Shown in pieces: positions 7,908-14,797 of a stretch of DNA of 64,000 nt (positions are counted from its first letter, which is position 1; each line of letters begins with the position of its first letter). The stretch is taken from assembly GCA_017992055.1 (NCBI GenBank), contig JAGOPK010000002.1:310001-374000 (forward strand). Direction: 5' to 3'. Origin of the DNA: Burkholderiaceae bacterium. GTDB taxonomy: Bacteria > Pseudomonadota > Gammaproteobacteria > Burkholderiales > Burkholderiaceae_C. The position numbers and the translations under genes were made by a program. The notes beneath the pieces were generated by a model. It was given only the letters and a program-made list of their open reading frames with translations. It had not been told where the DNA came from and did no database searches.

Positions 7908-8794
7908 TCCTGCCCGCCGCCGGTCCCCTGGCCGCCGCCCTGGCCTACGTCCTGTGGGGACTGTTCCCGCTGTACATCAAGCAGATCGCCGCGGTGCCGG
8001 CGCTGGAGATCGTGGCCCACCGCTCCTGGTGGTCCTTCGTCTTCGTCGCCCTGCTGCTGGCGGCATCGCGGCGCCTGGCCTGGCTGCCCCAGGTGCTGGC
8101 CCAGCCGCGCGTGCTGGCGGCCTTTGCGCTGAGCGCCCTGCTGCTCAGCGGCAACTGGCTGATCTATGTCTGGGCGGTGAATGCCGGCCGCGTGCTCGAC
8201 GCCAGCCTGGGCTATTTCATCAATCCGCTGCTGAACGTGATGCTGGGCTACCTGGTGCTGCACGAGCGGCCACGCCCGGCGCAATGGGCGGCCGTGGCCC
8301 TGGCCGGCACCGGCGTGCTGTGGCTGGCCCTGGGCAGCGGCCATGTGCCCTGGGTGTCGCTGGTGCTGGCCGCGACCTTCGGCTTCTACGGCCTGCTGCG
8401 CAAGACCGCGGCCCTGGGCGCCACCGAGGGCCTGGCGCTGGAGACGCTGATGCAGGCGCCGCTGGCCGCCGGCTATCTGGCCTTTCTGGCCTGGCAGGGC
8501 CAGGCGGCATTTGCCCGGGGCGATGGGGCCACCGATGCCTGGCTGCTGCTGGCCGGCCCGTTCACCGCGGTGCCGCTGCTGCTGTTTGCCTTTGGCGCGC
8601 GCCGCGTGACCCTGGCCACGCTGGGCCTGCTGCAGTACCTGGGCCCGTCGATCCAGTTCCTGCTCGGCGTGTTTATCTACCACGAGCCCTTCGACGGCCG
8701 GCGCGGCCTGGGCTTTGCGCTGATCTGGACCGCGCTGCTGGTCTACAGCGCCGATGGCTGGCGGGTGCTGCGGCGCCAGCGCCAGACCGGCTGA
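7898..8794 (+). CDS. rarD: EamA/DMT superfamily permease RarD
   Basis: A 298-residue inner-membrane permease of the RarD subgroup of the drug/metabolite transporter superfamily, with about ten helices in two EamA-type halves. Diagnostic segments are AYVLWGLFPLYIKQI near the start, AHRSWWSFVF, GNWLIYVWAVNAGRVLDASLGYFINPL and LLQYLGPSIQFLLGVFIYHEP, all characteristic of RarD. Substrate unproven (chloramphenicol-sensitivity links in the family are historical). The ATG at 7898 is used; the ATG at 7904 overlaps the truC stop (ATGA) and is equally possible. Confidence 0.88.
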   Translation: MPMILPAAGPLAAALAYVLWGLFPLYIKQIAAVPALEIVAHRSWWSFVFVALLLAASRRLAWLPQVLAQPRVLAAFALSALLLSGNWLIYVWAVNAGRVLDASLGYFINPLLNVMLGYLVLHERPRPAQWAAVALAGTGVLWLALGSGHVPWVSLVLAATFGFYGLLRKTAALGATEGLALETLMQAPLAAGYLAFLAWQGQAAFARGDGATDAWLLLAGPFTAVPLLLFAFGARRVTLATLGLLQYLGPSIQFLLGVFIYHEPFDGRRGLGFALIWTALLVYSADGWRVLRRQRQTG

Positions 8795-8800
8795 ACCGGC

Positions 8801-9379
8801 TCAGCGCAGATCGCCGGCCAGGCTGGCCAAGGTCTCCGGCGCGATCTGCACATGGGCCGGGTAGTGCGTGTGGTCGCAGCCCAGCTTGACCGCAGCGCCG
8901 GCGCGCACCGCCTGGCGCGCCGCGGCCGGAAACTCGAAGCGCACAAAGTGCACGGCCGAGGTCTTGTCGGCGTTCTCGCGGTCCAGGTCCTCGTCGGCGA
9001 TGGCATAGATGCGCGCCTGGCCCTCGACCTCGACGAACATGCGGTCCTCCACGCCGATCAGCCGCGCCAGCTCGCGCCGGCGCTCGTGCACATCGGGATA
9101 TTCGAGCAGCAGCGTGGCCTTCCAGTTGCTGCCATCGGGCACCAGCGGCGCATAGGCCTCGATCTCGGACTGGATGCCGGCCTCGTCGAAGATCTTCTCG
9201 ATGTGCAGCATCTCCTGGATCTGCCGGCGGATGGTGGCCTCGTCCTCGAACTGCAGCGTCATGTGCTCGCCCAGGGCCACGCTGCGGCGCTTGCGGTGGG
9301 CGATGTGGGCGGGCTTGCTGCTGCTGCGGATGCGCGCATAGGCTTCCAGCGTCAGCAGGCTGTCGCGGGTGATGGTCAT
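8801..9379 (-). CDS. DUF3501 family protein
   Basis: A 192-residue conserved protein of unknown biochemical function, recognised by RKRRSVALGEHMTLQFEDEATIRRQIQEMLHIEKIF and by FVRFEF near the C-terminus (DUF3501). It is the third gene of a tight set, rubrerythrin, Fe-S protein and DUF3501, that recurs in beta- and gammaproteobacteria, which suggests a joint role in peroxide or redox handling. The gap to the upstream gene is 17 bp. No signal peptide or membrane segment. A single HTH-like or cofactor motif cannot be seen. Confidence 0.85.
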   Translation of the reverse strand: MTITRDSLLTLEAYARIRSSSKPAHIAHRKRRSVALGEHMTLQFEDEATIRRQIQEMLHIEKIFDEAGIQSEIEAYAPLVPDGSNWKATLLLEYPDVHERRRELARLIGVEDRMFVEVEGQARIYAIADEDLDRENADKTSAVHFVRFEFPAAARQAVRAGAAVKLGCDHTHYPAHVQIAPETLASLAGDLR

Positions 9380-9396
9380 GGGCTCGGGCTCCCTGT

Positions 9397-10749
9397 TCAG
9401 TCCAGCCCGTAGGCCTGGCGCACCAGGCTCAGCGGGTGCTGCAGTGCCGCCGCCGGCAGGCCGGCCTGGGCCATGCCCTGGGCGATGTGGTGGCCGGCCA
9501 GCGCGCAGTCGCTGCTGATCACGTCGGGCCCATCCTTGGCCATGGCCTTGAACACCGGCTTGCCGATCTTCATCGCCACCGGATGGGTGGGCGTCTTCAC
9601 GCCATAGGTGCCGGCATGGCCCGAGCAGCGCTCGACGGTGTTGAGCTGCAGGCTCACGCTCTGGCCGATCAGCTTGAACATCTCCTCGGTCTTCTTGCCG
9701 ATGTTCTGCACCCGGCCATGGCAGGGGATGTGGTAGCTGACCCGGCCCAGATCGCGGCGGAAGTCGGTCTTCAGCAGGCCGTCCTTGTGGCGCGCCACCA
9801 GGTACTCGAACGGGTCCCACATGGCGTCCTTGACGAACTGCACCTCGGCCTCGTCCGGAAACATCAGCGGCAGCTCCTGCTTGAACATCAGCGTGCAGCT
9901 GGGAATGGCGCTGAGGATGGCATAACCCTCGCGGGCATAGGCTGCCAGCATCGGGATGTTGGCGTTCTTGTGGCGCTCCACCGCCTTCAGGTCGCCCAGC
10001 TCCAGCTTGGGCATGCCGCAGCAGGACTCCTTCTCCACCAGGGTGTAGGCGATGCCGTTGTGCTGCAGCAGCTTGATCAGGTCGTGGCCGATGCCGGGCT
10101 CGTTGTAGTTGACGTAGCAGGTGGCGAAGATCGCCACCTTGCCCGGCGTGCGCTGGCCGTCCGGACCGGGCGGCGGCGAGCCCTTCTTGTCGGCGCCCCA
10201 GCGAAAGCGCTGCGTGGCCAGTTCGGGCATCCAGGCCTCGGGGTGCACGCCCAGCAGCGAATCCATGGTGCTGCGGGCCAGCCGGGTGCGGTTCACCGCA
10301 TTCACCGTCTGCACGACGATGGGGATGCCGGCGAAGCTGCCATGCACATCGGTGCTGGCCAGGAACTTCTCGCCCTCGCCCACCAGGCCCTGGCTGTGCT
10401 TGATGGCCTTGGCGCGCAGCATCAGGTGCGGGAAATCCAGGTTCCACTCGTGCGGCGGCACATAGGGGCACTTGGTCATGTAGCACAGGTCGCACAAGTA
10501 GCACTGGTCGACCACCTTCCAGTAGTCGGCCTTGGCCACGCCATGCACCTCGCCGTCGTCGGTGGCGTCCACCAGGTCGAACAGGTTCGGAAAGCTCTGG
10601 CACAGGCTGACGCAGCGGCGGCAGCCGTGGCAGATGTCGAACACCCGCTCCATCTCCTGGAAGCAGTCGTCCTTGTCGTAGAAGACCGGGTTCTTCCAGT
10701 CCAGCGCATGGCGCGTGGGGGCCTGCAGATTGCCTTCGGGTTTGCTCAT
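9397..10749 (-). CDS. GlpC/HdrD-like iron-sulfur protein of the rubrerythrin cluster
   Basis: A 450-residue cytoplasmic Fe-S protein. The N-terminal half has two 4Fe-4S motifs, CHGCRRCVSLC and CYLCDLCYMTKCP. The C-terminal half has two degenerate CCG (cysteine-rich) domains, seen as ESCCGMPKLELGD and VERCSGHAGTYG, the type that in heterodisulfide reductase and GlpC binds a cluster or carries electrons. The product is usually annotated as heterodisulfide-reductase-related. It could pass electrons to rubrerythrin, which here lacks its own rubredoxin domain (inference). Located between rubrerythrin and DUF3501, 140 bp after the former. Confidence 0.88.
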   Translation of the reverse strand: MSKPEGNLQAPTRHALDWKNPVFYDKDDCFQEMERVFDICHGCRRCVSLCQSFPNLFDLVDATDDGEVHGVAKADYWKVVDQCYLCDLCYMTKCPYVPPHEWNLDFPHLMLRAKAIKHSQGLVGEGEKFLASTDVHGSFAGIPIVVQTVNAVNRTRLARSTMDSLLGVHPEAWMPELATQRFRWGADKKGSPPPGPDGQRTPGKVAIFATCYVNYNEPGIGHDLIKLLQHNGIAYTLVEKESCCGMPKLELGDLKAVERHKNANIPMLAAYAREGYAILSAIPSCTLMFKQELPLMFPDEAEVQFVKDAMWDPFEYLVARHKDGLLKTDFRRDLGRVSYHIPCHGRVQNIGKKTEEMFKLIGQSVSLQLNTVERCSGHAGTYGVKTPTHPVAMKIGKPVFKAMAKDGPDVISSDCALAGHHIAQGMAQAGLPAAALQHPLSLVRQAYGLD

Positions 10750-10812
10750 CGTGGGTGCCGGGTCGGGTGCCTGGGATGATTCAACGCCTGCTCAGCCAGA
10801 GCGCAGGAACAG

Positions 10813-10862
10813 CACAGGGCACGGGAGGCCGCGCAAGACTGCACGACCCCCGGTGCCCTGTG
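10813..10862. terminator. stem-loop between rubrerythrin and the Fe-S gene
   Basis: A perfect 10-bp inverted repeat, CACAGGGCAC at 10813-10822 and GTGCCCTGTG at 10853-10862, with further partial G/C pairing inside. It lies in the 139-bp gap between the rubrerythrin stop and the Fe-S gene start. No T-tract follows on either strand, so it may be an attenuating or RNA-stabilising hairpin rather than a classical terminator. Confidence 0.45.
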
Positions 10863-10888
10863 GCGGGCGCAGTGCCTCGGTTGGCCGC

Positions 10889-11314
10889 TCAGTCGGCCAG
10901 CGCGTCCAGCGCCTTCTGGTAGCGGTTGGCATGCGAGCGCTCGGCCTTGGCCAGGGTCTCGAACCAGTCGGCGATCTCGTCGAAGCCCTCGTCGCGCGCG
11001 GTCTTGGCCATGCCCGGGTACATGTCGGTGTACTCGTGGGTCTCGCCAGCCACCGCGGCCATCAGGTTCTGCCGGCTGCTGCCGATGGGCAGGCCGGTGG
11101 CCGGATCACCGGAGCCGTTTTCCAGGAACTCCAGATGGCCGTGGGCATGGCCGGTCTCGCCCTCGGCGGTGGAGCGGAACAGCGCCGCCACATCGTTCTG
11201 GCCCTCGATGTCGGCCTTGTTGGCGAAGTACAGATAACGCCGGTTGGCCTGCGACTCGCCGGCGAACGCATCCTTCAGGTTCTGCTCGGTCTTCGTACCC
11301 TTCAAGCTGCTCAT
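10889..11314 (-). CDS. rubrerythrin (diiron domain only)
   Basis: A 141-residue ferritin-like four-helix protein that reduces hydrogen peroxide at a non-haem diiron site. Diiron ligands are visible in [27 protein letters not shown] and [14 protein letters not shown], with [15 protein letters not shown] forming the last helix. The C-terminal CxxC rubredoxin domain of classical rubrerythrins is missing, so electrons must come from another protein; the adjacent Fe-S protein is the obvious candidate. The ATG at 11314 has a good SD (AAGGAGAG). It is the first gene of the trio and is preceded by a dyad that may be an operator. Confidence 0.92.
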   Translation of the reverse strand: MSSLKGTKTEQNLKDAFAGESQANRRYLYFANKADIEGQNDVAALFRSTAEGETGHAHGHLEFLENGSGDPATGLPIGSSRQNLMAAVAGETHEYTDMYPGMAKTARDEGFDEIADWFETLAKAERSHANRYQKALDALAD

Positions 11315-11418
11315 GCCTGGCTCTCCTTGCGGATCGGTGGGTTGAGTGGGTCGGTGTTCCCCCCGCTGTCCCGCGGGCGCGGCGGGGACTGAACCAACCC
11401 ACGGTAGCAAAGCCCCAC

Positions 11419-11451
11419 CCGGTGCACCAATACAAAGCTTCAATGCACCGG
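11419..11451. promoter_or_regulatory. inverted repeat upstream of rubrerythrin, possible operator
   Basis: CCGGTGCA (11419-11426) is repeated inverted as TGCACCGG (11444-11451) around an AT-richer 17-bp centre, in an otherwise GC-rich gap about 105 bp before the rubrerythrin ATG. The symmetry and position suit a dimeric redox-responsive repressor or activator. I could not match it to a named consensus (FNR, OxyR, NsrR or IscR). Confidence 0.4.
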
Positions 11452-11535
11452 ATAGATTGCCACTAAAAACGGGCAAACCCTGATAGCCGGATTTGAGCCA
11501 TGTCAGGCCCGCCCGGCCGCCCGAAGGGCCGGTCA

Positions 11536-11576
11536 CGCCCCCTCGGAGGGCAGCGAACGAAGTGCGCGTTGGGGGT
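11536..11576. repeat. intergenic REP-like element downstream of the hydrolase gene
   Basis: The segment with CCCCCTCGGAGGG, then GCAGCGAACGAAGTGCGCG and GGGGG, looks like a short palindromic intergenic element that I recall as frequent after genes in Burkholderiales. It directly follows the stop codon of the minus-strand hydrolase gene and may act as a transcription end. Only one copy is seen in this window, so its repeat status rests on recall. Confidence 0.4.
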
Positions 11577-11582
11577 TTTGGT

Positions 11583-12437
11583 TCAGCCGCCCAGGCCCAG
11601 CAGCCGCCGTGCGTGGCCATGGCTGCGCCCGGCGGGGTCGACCAGGTCGTGCATCACGGTGAAGTGGTTGCAGCCCGGCAGGCTCTCGCACACCGGCACC
11701 GTGCTCGGCCCCCACTGGTCGCGGATCAGCTGGTTCTGGCGCAGGAACTCCGGGCTCTCGTCGCCGCCGACCAGGGCCACCAGCGGCCCCTTGGGACGCG
11801 GGAAGAAGGCCGGCGACAGCCGCCGCACCGCCGCCGGCGTGAGCCGCAGATCGCCCTGCAGGAACGGCGTCTGGCGGATCGGCTCGAGGTCGAACAGGCC
11901 CGACAGCGACAGCGCGCCGCCGACCAGTCGCGCCGGCAGGTCCTCGGCGACCTGCTTCCAGCGGCAGGCCAGCAGCATGGCCGCCAGGTGGCCACCGGCC
12001 GAATGGCCGACGACGACGATGCGCGACGGATCGCCGCCGAACTGCCGCGCATGGCGCCAGACCCAGTCCAGCGCGCGGGTGGTCTGCAGCGCGATGGTGG
12101 CGATGTCCACCGCCGGGCACAGCGCGTAGTCGGGCACCACCACCATCGCCCCGGCCTGCACAAAGGCCGGCGCGACAAAAGAATGCTCGGCCTTGCTCAA
12201 GGCGCGCCAATAGCCTCCATGAATGAACACCAGCACCGGCGAGCTCGAGCTGCGGGCCGGAAAAACATCCAGCGCCTCGCCGGCGGCCGGGCCGTAGCGC
12301 TCGCCGATGAGGGCCGTCATGCCGCGGCGCGCATGCTCGGAGGCATGGGCCCAGCGCTCCAGGATCTGCGCCGCCTCGGGCACGCGGGCGCGGTTGTTGT
12401 ACTGGCCGTCGTGCCAGGCGTCGTCGTGCAGCGTCAT
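11583..12437 (-). CDS. alpha/beta hydrolase, arylformamidase (kynurenine formamidase)-like
   Basis: A 284-residue cytoplasmic alpha/beta hydrolase. HGGYW forms the oxyanion motif, VVGHSAGGHLAA carries the nucleophilic Ser, VGGDESPEF supplies the acid region and CNHFTVM the catalytic His. HGGYW plus the short lid is typical of eukaryote-type arylformamidases (kynurenine formamidase), which hydrolyse N-formylkynurenine. No other kynurenine-pathway gene (kynA, kynU) is adjacent, so the substrate is not secure. The ATG at 12437 gives the family length; an in-frame upstream ATG would add 11 residues without family support. A palindromic repeat follows the stop. Confidence 0.78.
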   Translation of the reverse strand: MTLHDDAWHDGQYNNRARVPEAAQILERWAHASEHARRGMTALIGERYGPAAGEALDVFPARSSSSPVLVFIHGGYWRALSKAEHSFVAPAFVQAGAMVVVPDYALCPAVDIATIALQTTRALDWVWRHARQFGGDPSRIVVVGHSAGGHLAAMLLACRWKQVAEDLPARLVGGALSLSGLFDLEPIRQTPFLQGDLRLTPAAVRRLSPAFFPRPKGPLVALVGGDESPEFLRQNQLIRDQWGPSTVPVCESLPGCNHFTVMHDLVDPAGRSHGHARRLLGLGG

Positions 12438-12519
12438 GCGGGCTGGGGCTGTGAAGCGTGGAGTGGGCAATGCCCGCTTTCTACCCTGCCGCGCCGGCCC
12501 GGGGCACCCGCATTTGTGC

Positions 12520-12528
12520 TGCTATACT
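12520..12528 (+). promoter_or_regulatory. extended -10 element of the tRNA-Ala gene
   Basis: TGCTATACT is an extended -10 hexamer (TGn plus TATACT) ending 14 bp before the tRNA. A convincing -35 hexamer is not visible at 16-18 bp spacing, consistent with reliance on the extended -10. Confidence 0.5.
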
Positions 12529-12541
12529 GCGAGCTTCGTTC

Positions 12542-12617
<76 letters not shown>

Positions 12618-12625
12618 GAACATCC

Positions 12626-12660
12626 AAAGGCCGCAGACCCTGTCTGCGGCCTTTGTCCTT
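12626..12660 (+). terminator. Rho-independent terminator of tRNA-Ala
   Basis: A perfect 13-bp stem (AAAGGCCGCAGAC at 12626-12638 and its complement at 12642-12654) with a CCT loop, followed by a T-rich stretch (TTTGTCCTTTCT). It ends 22 bp before the Old Yellow Enzyme start codon and separates the two transcription units. Confidence 0.9.
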
Positions 12661-12681
12661 TCTGGCCGCGAGAATGGGCCG

Positions 12682-13794
12682 ATGAGCGCCCTCTTCTCCC
12701 CCCTCGCCCTGGGTCCGCTGACCCTGCCCAACCGCATCGTCATCGCGCCGATGTGCCAGTACTCCGCGGTCGATGGCCAGGCCACCGACTGGCACCTGAT
12801 GCACCTGGGCCAGCTGGCGCTGTCGGGCGCCGGCCTGCTGATCGTCGAGGCCACGGCGGTCGAGCCCGCGGGCCGCATCACGCCGGCCTGCCTGGGCCTG
12901 TGGGATGAGGACTGCGAGGCCGCGCTGGCCCGCGTGCTGGCCGCGCTGCGCCGGCATTCGGCCATGCCGCTGGCCATCCAACTCAGCCATGCCGGCCGCA
13001 AGGCCTCCAGCGAGCTGCCCTGGCGCGGCGGCGCGCTGATCGCGCCCGAGGCCGGTGGCTGGCGGCCGCTGGCGCCGTCGGCCCTGCCGCATGCCGACGC
13101 CGAGGCCGCGCCCGAGGCGCTGGACGAGGCCGGCCTGGCACGCATCGTCCAGGCCTTTGCCGATGCCGCCGTGCGCGCCGCGCGCCTGGGCTTCGAGGCC
13201 ATCGAGCTGCATTGCGCCCATGGCTATCTGCTGCACCAGTTCCTCAGCCCGCTGGCCAACCGGCGCGACGACGGCTACGGCGGCACGCTGCAGGGCCGCA
13301 TGCGCTTTCCGCTGCAGGTGTTCGACGCGGTGCGCGCGGCGCTGCCGGCCGGCGTGGCCCTGGGCGTGCGCATCTCGGCCACCGACTGGGTGGACGGCGG
13401 CTGGGACGTGGCGCAGAGCATCGCCTTCGGCCAGGCGCTGCGCGAGCGCGGCTGCGACTTCATCCATGTGTCCAGCGGCGGCGTCTCGCCGCGCCAGCAG
13501 ATCCCGCTGGGCCCGGGCTACCAGGTGCCGCTGGCGGCCCAGGTCAGGGCCGGCTGCGGCCTGCCGACGCTGGCCGTGGGCCTGATCACCGAGCCGGCCC
13601 AGGCCGAGGCGGTGATCGCCGAAGGCCAGGCCGATGCGGTGGCGCTGGCGCGGGCGATGCTGTTCAACCCGCACTGGCCCTGGGCCGCGGCCGCCGCCCT
13701 CGGTGCCCAGGTGACGGTGCCGCCGCAGTACTGGCGCTCGCAGCCGCGCGGGCTGAACCAGCTGTTCGGCGACGTGCGCATCGGCCAGCGCTGA
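12682..13794 (+). CDS. NADH:flavin oxidoreductase, Old Yellow Enzyme (YqjM/XenA-like)
   Basis: A 370-residue FMN-dependent ene-reductase of the thermophilic-like OYE class. The regulatory cysteine sits in APMCQYS (C25), the substrate-binding histidines are in ELHCAHGYLLHQFLSP, and the FMN-binding end shows NRRDDGYGG, GVRIS and a late VGLIT segment; HAGRKAS follows the class pattern. It reduces activated C=C bonds of enones, and xenobiotic reduction is known in relatives; the physiological substrate is unknown. The ATG at 12682 gives full family length. Immediately downstream and convergent is the end of the eCIS operon (8-bp gap). Confidence 0.9.
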   Translation: MSALFSPLALGPLTLPNRIVIAPMCQYSAVDGQATDWHLMHLGQLALSGAGLLIVEATAVEPAGRITPACLGLWDEDCEAALARVLAALRRHSAMPLAIQLSHAGRKASSELPWRGGALIAPEAGGWRPLAPSALPHADAEAAPEALDEAGLARIVQAFADAAVRAARLGFEAIELHCAHGYLLHQFLSPLANRRDDGYGGTLQGRMRFPLQVFDAVRAALPAGVALGVRISATDWVDGGWDVAQSIAFGQALRERGCDFIHVSSGGVSPRQQIPLGPGYQVPLAAQVRAGCGLPTLAVGLITEPAQAEAVIAEGQADAVALARAMLFNPHWPWAAAAALGAQVTVPPQYWRSQPRGLNQLFGDVRIGQR

Positions 13795-13802
13795 AGCGCT
13801 GC

Positions 13803-14039
13803 TCAGCGCTCGAAGCGTTGGCCGGTGACCCGGCCCCTGGCGTCCAGCGTCACGCTGATGTCGCCGCCGCGGCGGCCGGCCGCCAGCGTGAAGCTGACCT
13901 GGGTCTGCGTGCCGTCGTGCGTGACGATGGCGCCGCGCCCGGCCAGCTCGGCCGCCAGGCCCAGGCCTTCGAGGTGGGCCCGGGCCAGCTGCACCGCCTC
14001 GCCGTCGGCGAGGCCCGGGTTCTTGCCGTTCAAGCTCAT
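13803..14039 (-). CDS. small hypothetical protein, last gene of the eCIS operon
   Basis: A 78-residue soluble protein without signal peptide or membrane segment: an N-terminal helical part (DGEAVQLARAHLEGLGLAAEL) and a C-terminal beta-rich part (THDGTQTQVSFTLAAG, GGDISVTLDARGRVTGQRFE). I recognise no family. It begins 31 bp after the candidate metallopeptidase cargo gene and is the final gene of the injection-system operon, so it may be an accessory, loading chaperone or immunity protein (inference from position). It resembles the size of type III-style chaperones but shows no further evidence. Confidence 0.6.
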   Translation of the reverse strand: MSLNGKNPGLADGEAVQLARAHLEGLGLAAELAGRGAIVTHDGTQTQVSFTLAAGRRGGDISVTLDARGRVTGQRFER

Positions 14040-14070
14040 GGCGCGGTCCTTGTGCGGGGGCTGCTGAGGC

Positions 14071-14757
14071 TCAGATCTTGCGCCATGGCCCGTAGGTGTA
14101 GTCGGTGACGCCACCGGTGCGCGCCACGGTGTCGAAGTCGCGCACGATGCCCGGGCTGTGGTCGGCCTGGGCGGCGCGCTCGTCGGTGGCACTGGGGCCG
14201 ATGGGCCAGTCCAGCGGATTGGCCATGGTCGGATCGCCCGGGTCGAGCGGCGGATGGATGTGGAACTCGCCCACATGGTCGGCCGGCTTGGGCGGCGGCG
14301 TCACCGACAGCGAGGTGCCCACCGCGGTGACCGGCACCGCGAAGTTGCCGCTGGCCGGGTTGTAGGTGATCCAGCCGAAGCGCTCGCAGTAGTCGGCGCT
14401 GCCACCGGCCCAGGCCGCGCTGATGGCCGCCTGCACCGCCGGCGAGGCGCGCATCTGCGCCCGCGTGGGGTTGCGGCTGAACAGGCCGCCCAGCGCATTG
14501 CCGATGGTGCGCAGCGGGCTGGTGACCAGGGCATTCAGCTCGCTGCCCTCGCCGGCGATGTCGATGGCCGTCTCTTCCAGCGTGCGCGCCCGGGTTCCGG
14601 CCGGCGCGCTCATGCCCGGCGGCAGCCGTCGCGCCAGCGGTCGCTCGCGGCCCGGCGGCTGCAGGGCCAGGCCCTGGCGCGAGCGCACGGCCGATCGACC
14701 GGCCTGGCCGGCAGGGCTGGAACGCTGCATCTGCTGCGGAGAACTGGATCGGCTCAT
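14071..14757 (-). CDS. putative eCIS cargo: JAMM/DUF4329-like metallopeptidase
   Basis: A 228-residue protein. Residues 1-~55 are disordered and rich in Ser, Gln, Arg and Pro, like the N-terminal packaging regions of known eCIS cargo. The C-terminal domain has a full JAMM-type set: E125 (in CERFGWITYN), H166-x-H168-P and S189-x-x-D192 (GPSATD), the layout also seen in DUF4329 domains of polymorphic toxins. This predicts a zinc isopeptidase or peptidase. The H168-S189 spacing is longer than in canonical JAMM proteases. The ATG at 14757 has a clear SD (AGGAG). It follows the Afp15-like ATPase by 40 bp. The target is unknown; a non-enzymatic role cannot be excluded. Confidence 0.6.
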   Translation of the reverse strand: MSRSSSPQQMQRSSPAGQAGRSAVRSRQGLALQPPGRERPLARRLPPGMSAPAGTRARTLEETAIDIAGEGSELNALVTSPLRTIGNALGGLFSRNPTRAQMRASPAVQAAISAAWAGGSADYCERFGWITYNPASGNFAVPVTAVGTSLSVTPPPKPADHVGEFHIHPPLDPGDPTMANPLDWPIGPSATDERAAQADHSPGIVRDFDTVARTGGVTDYTYGPWRKI

Positions 14758-14797
14758 CGTCGGCTCCTGCTCGGGGGTGGGTGAATCGGGCCGGCCT

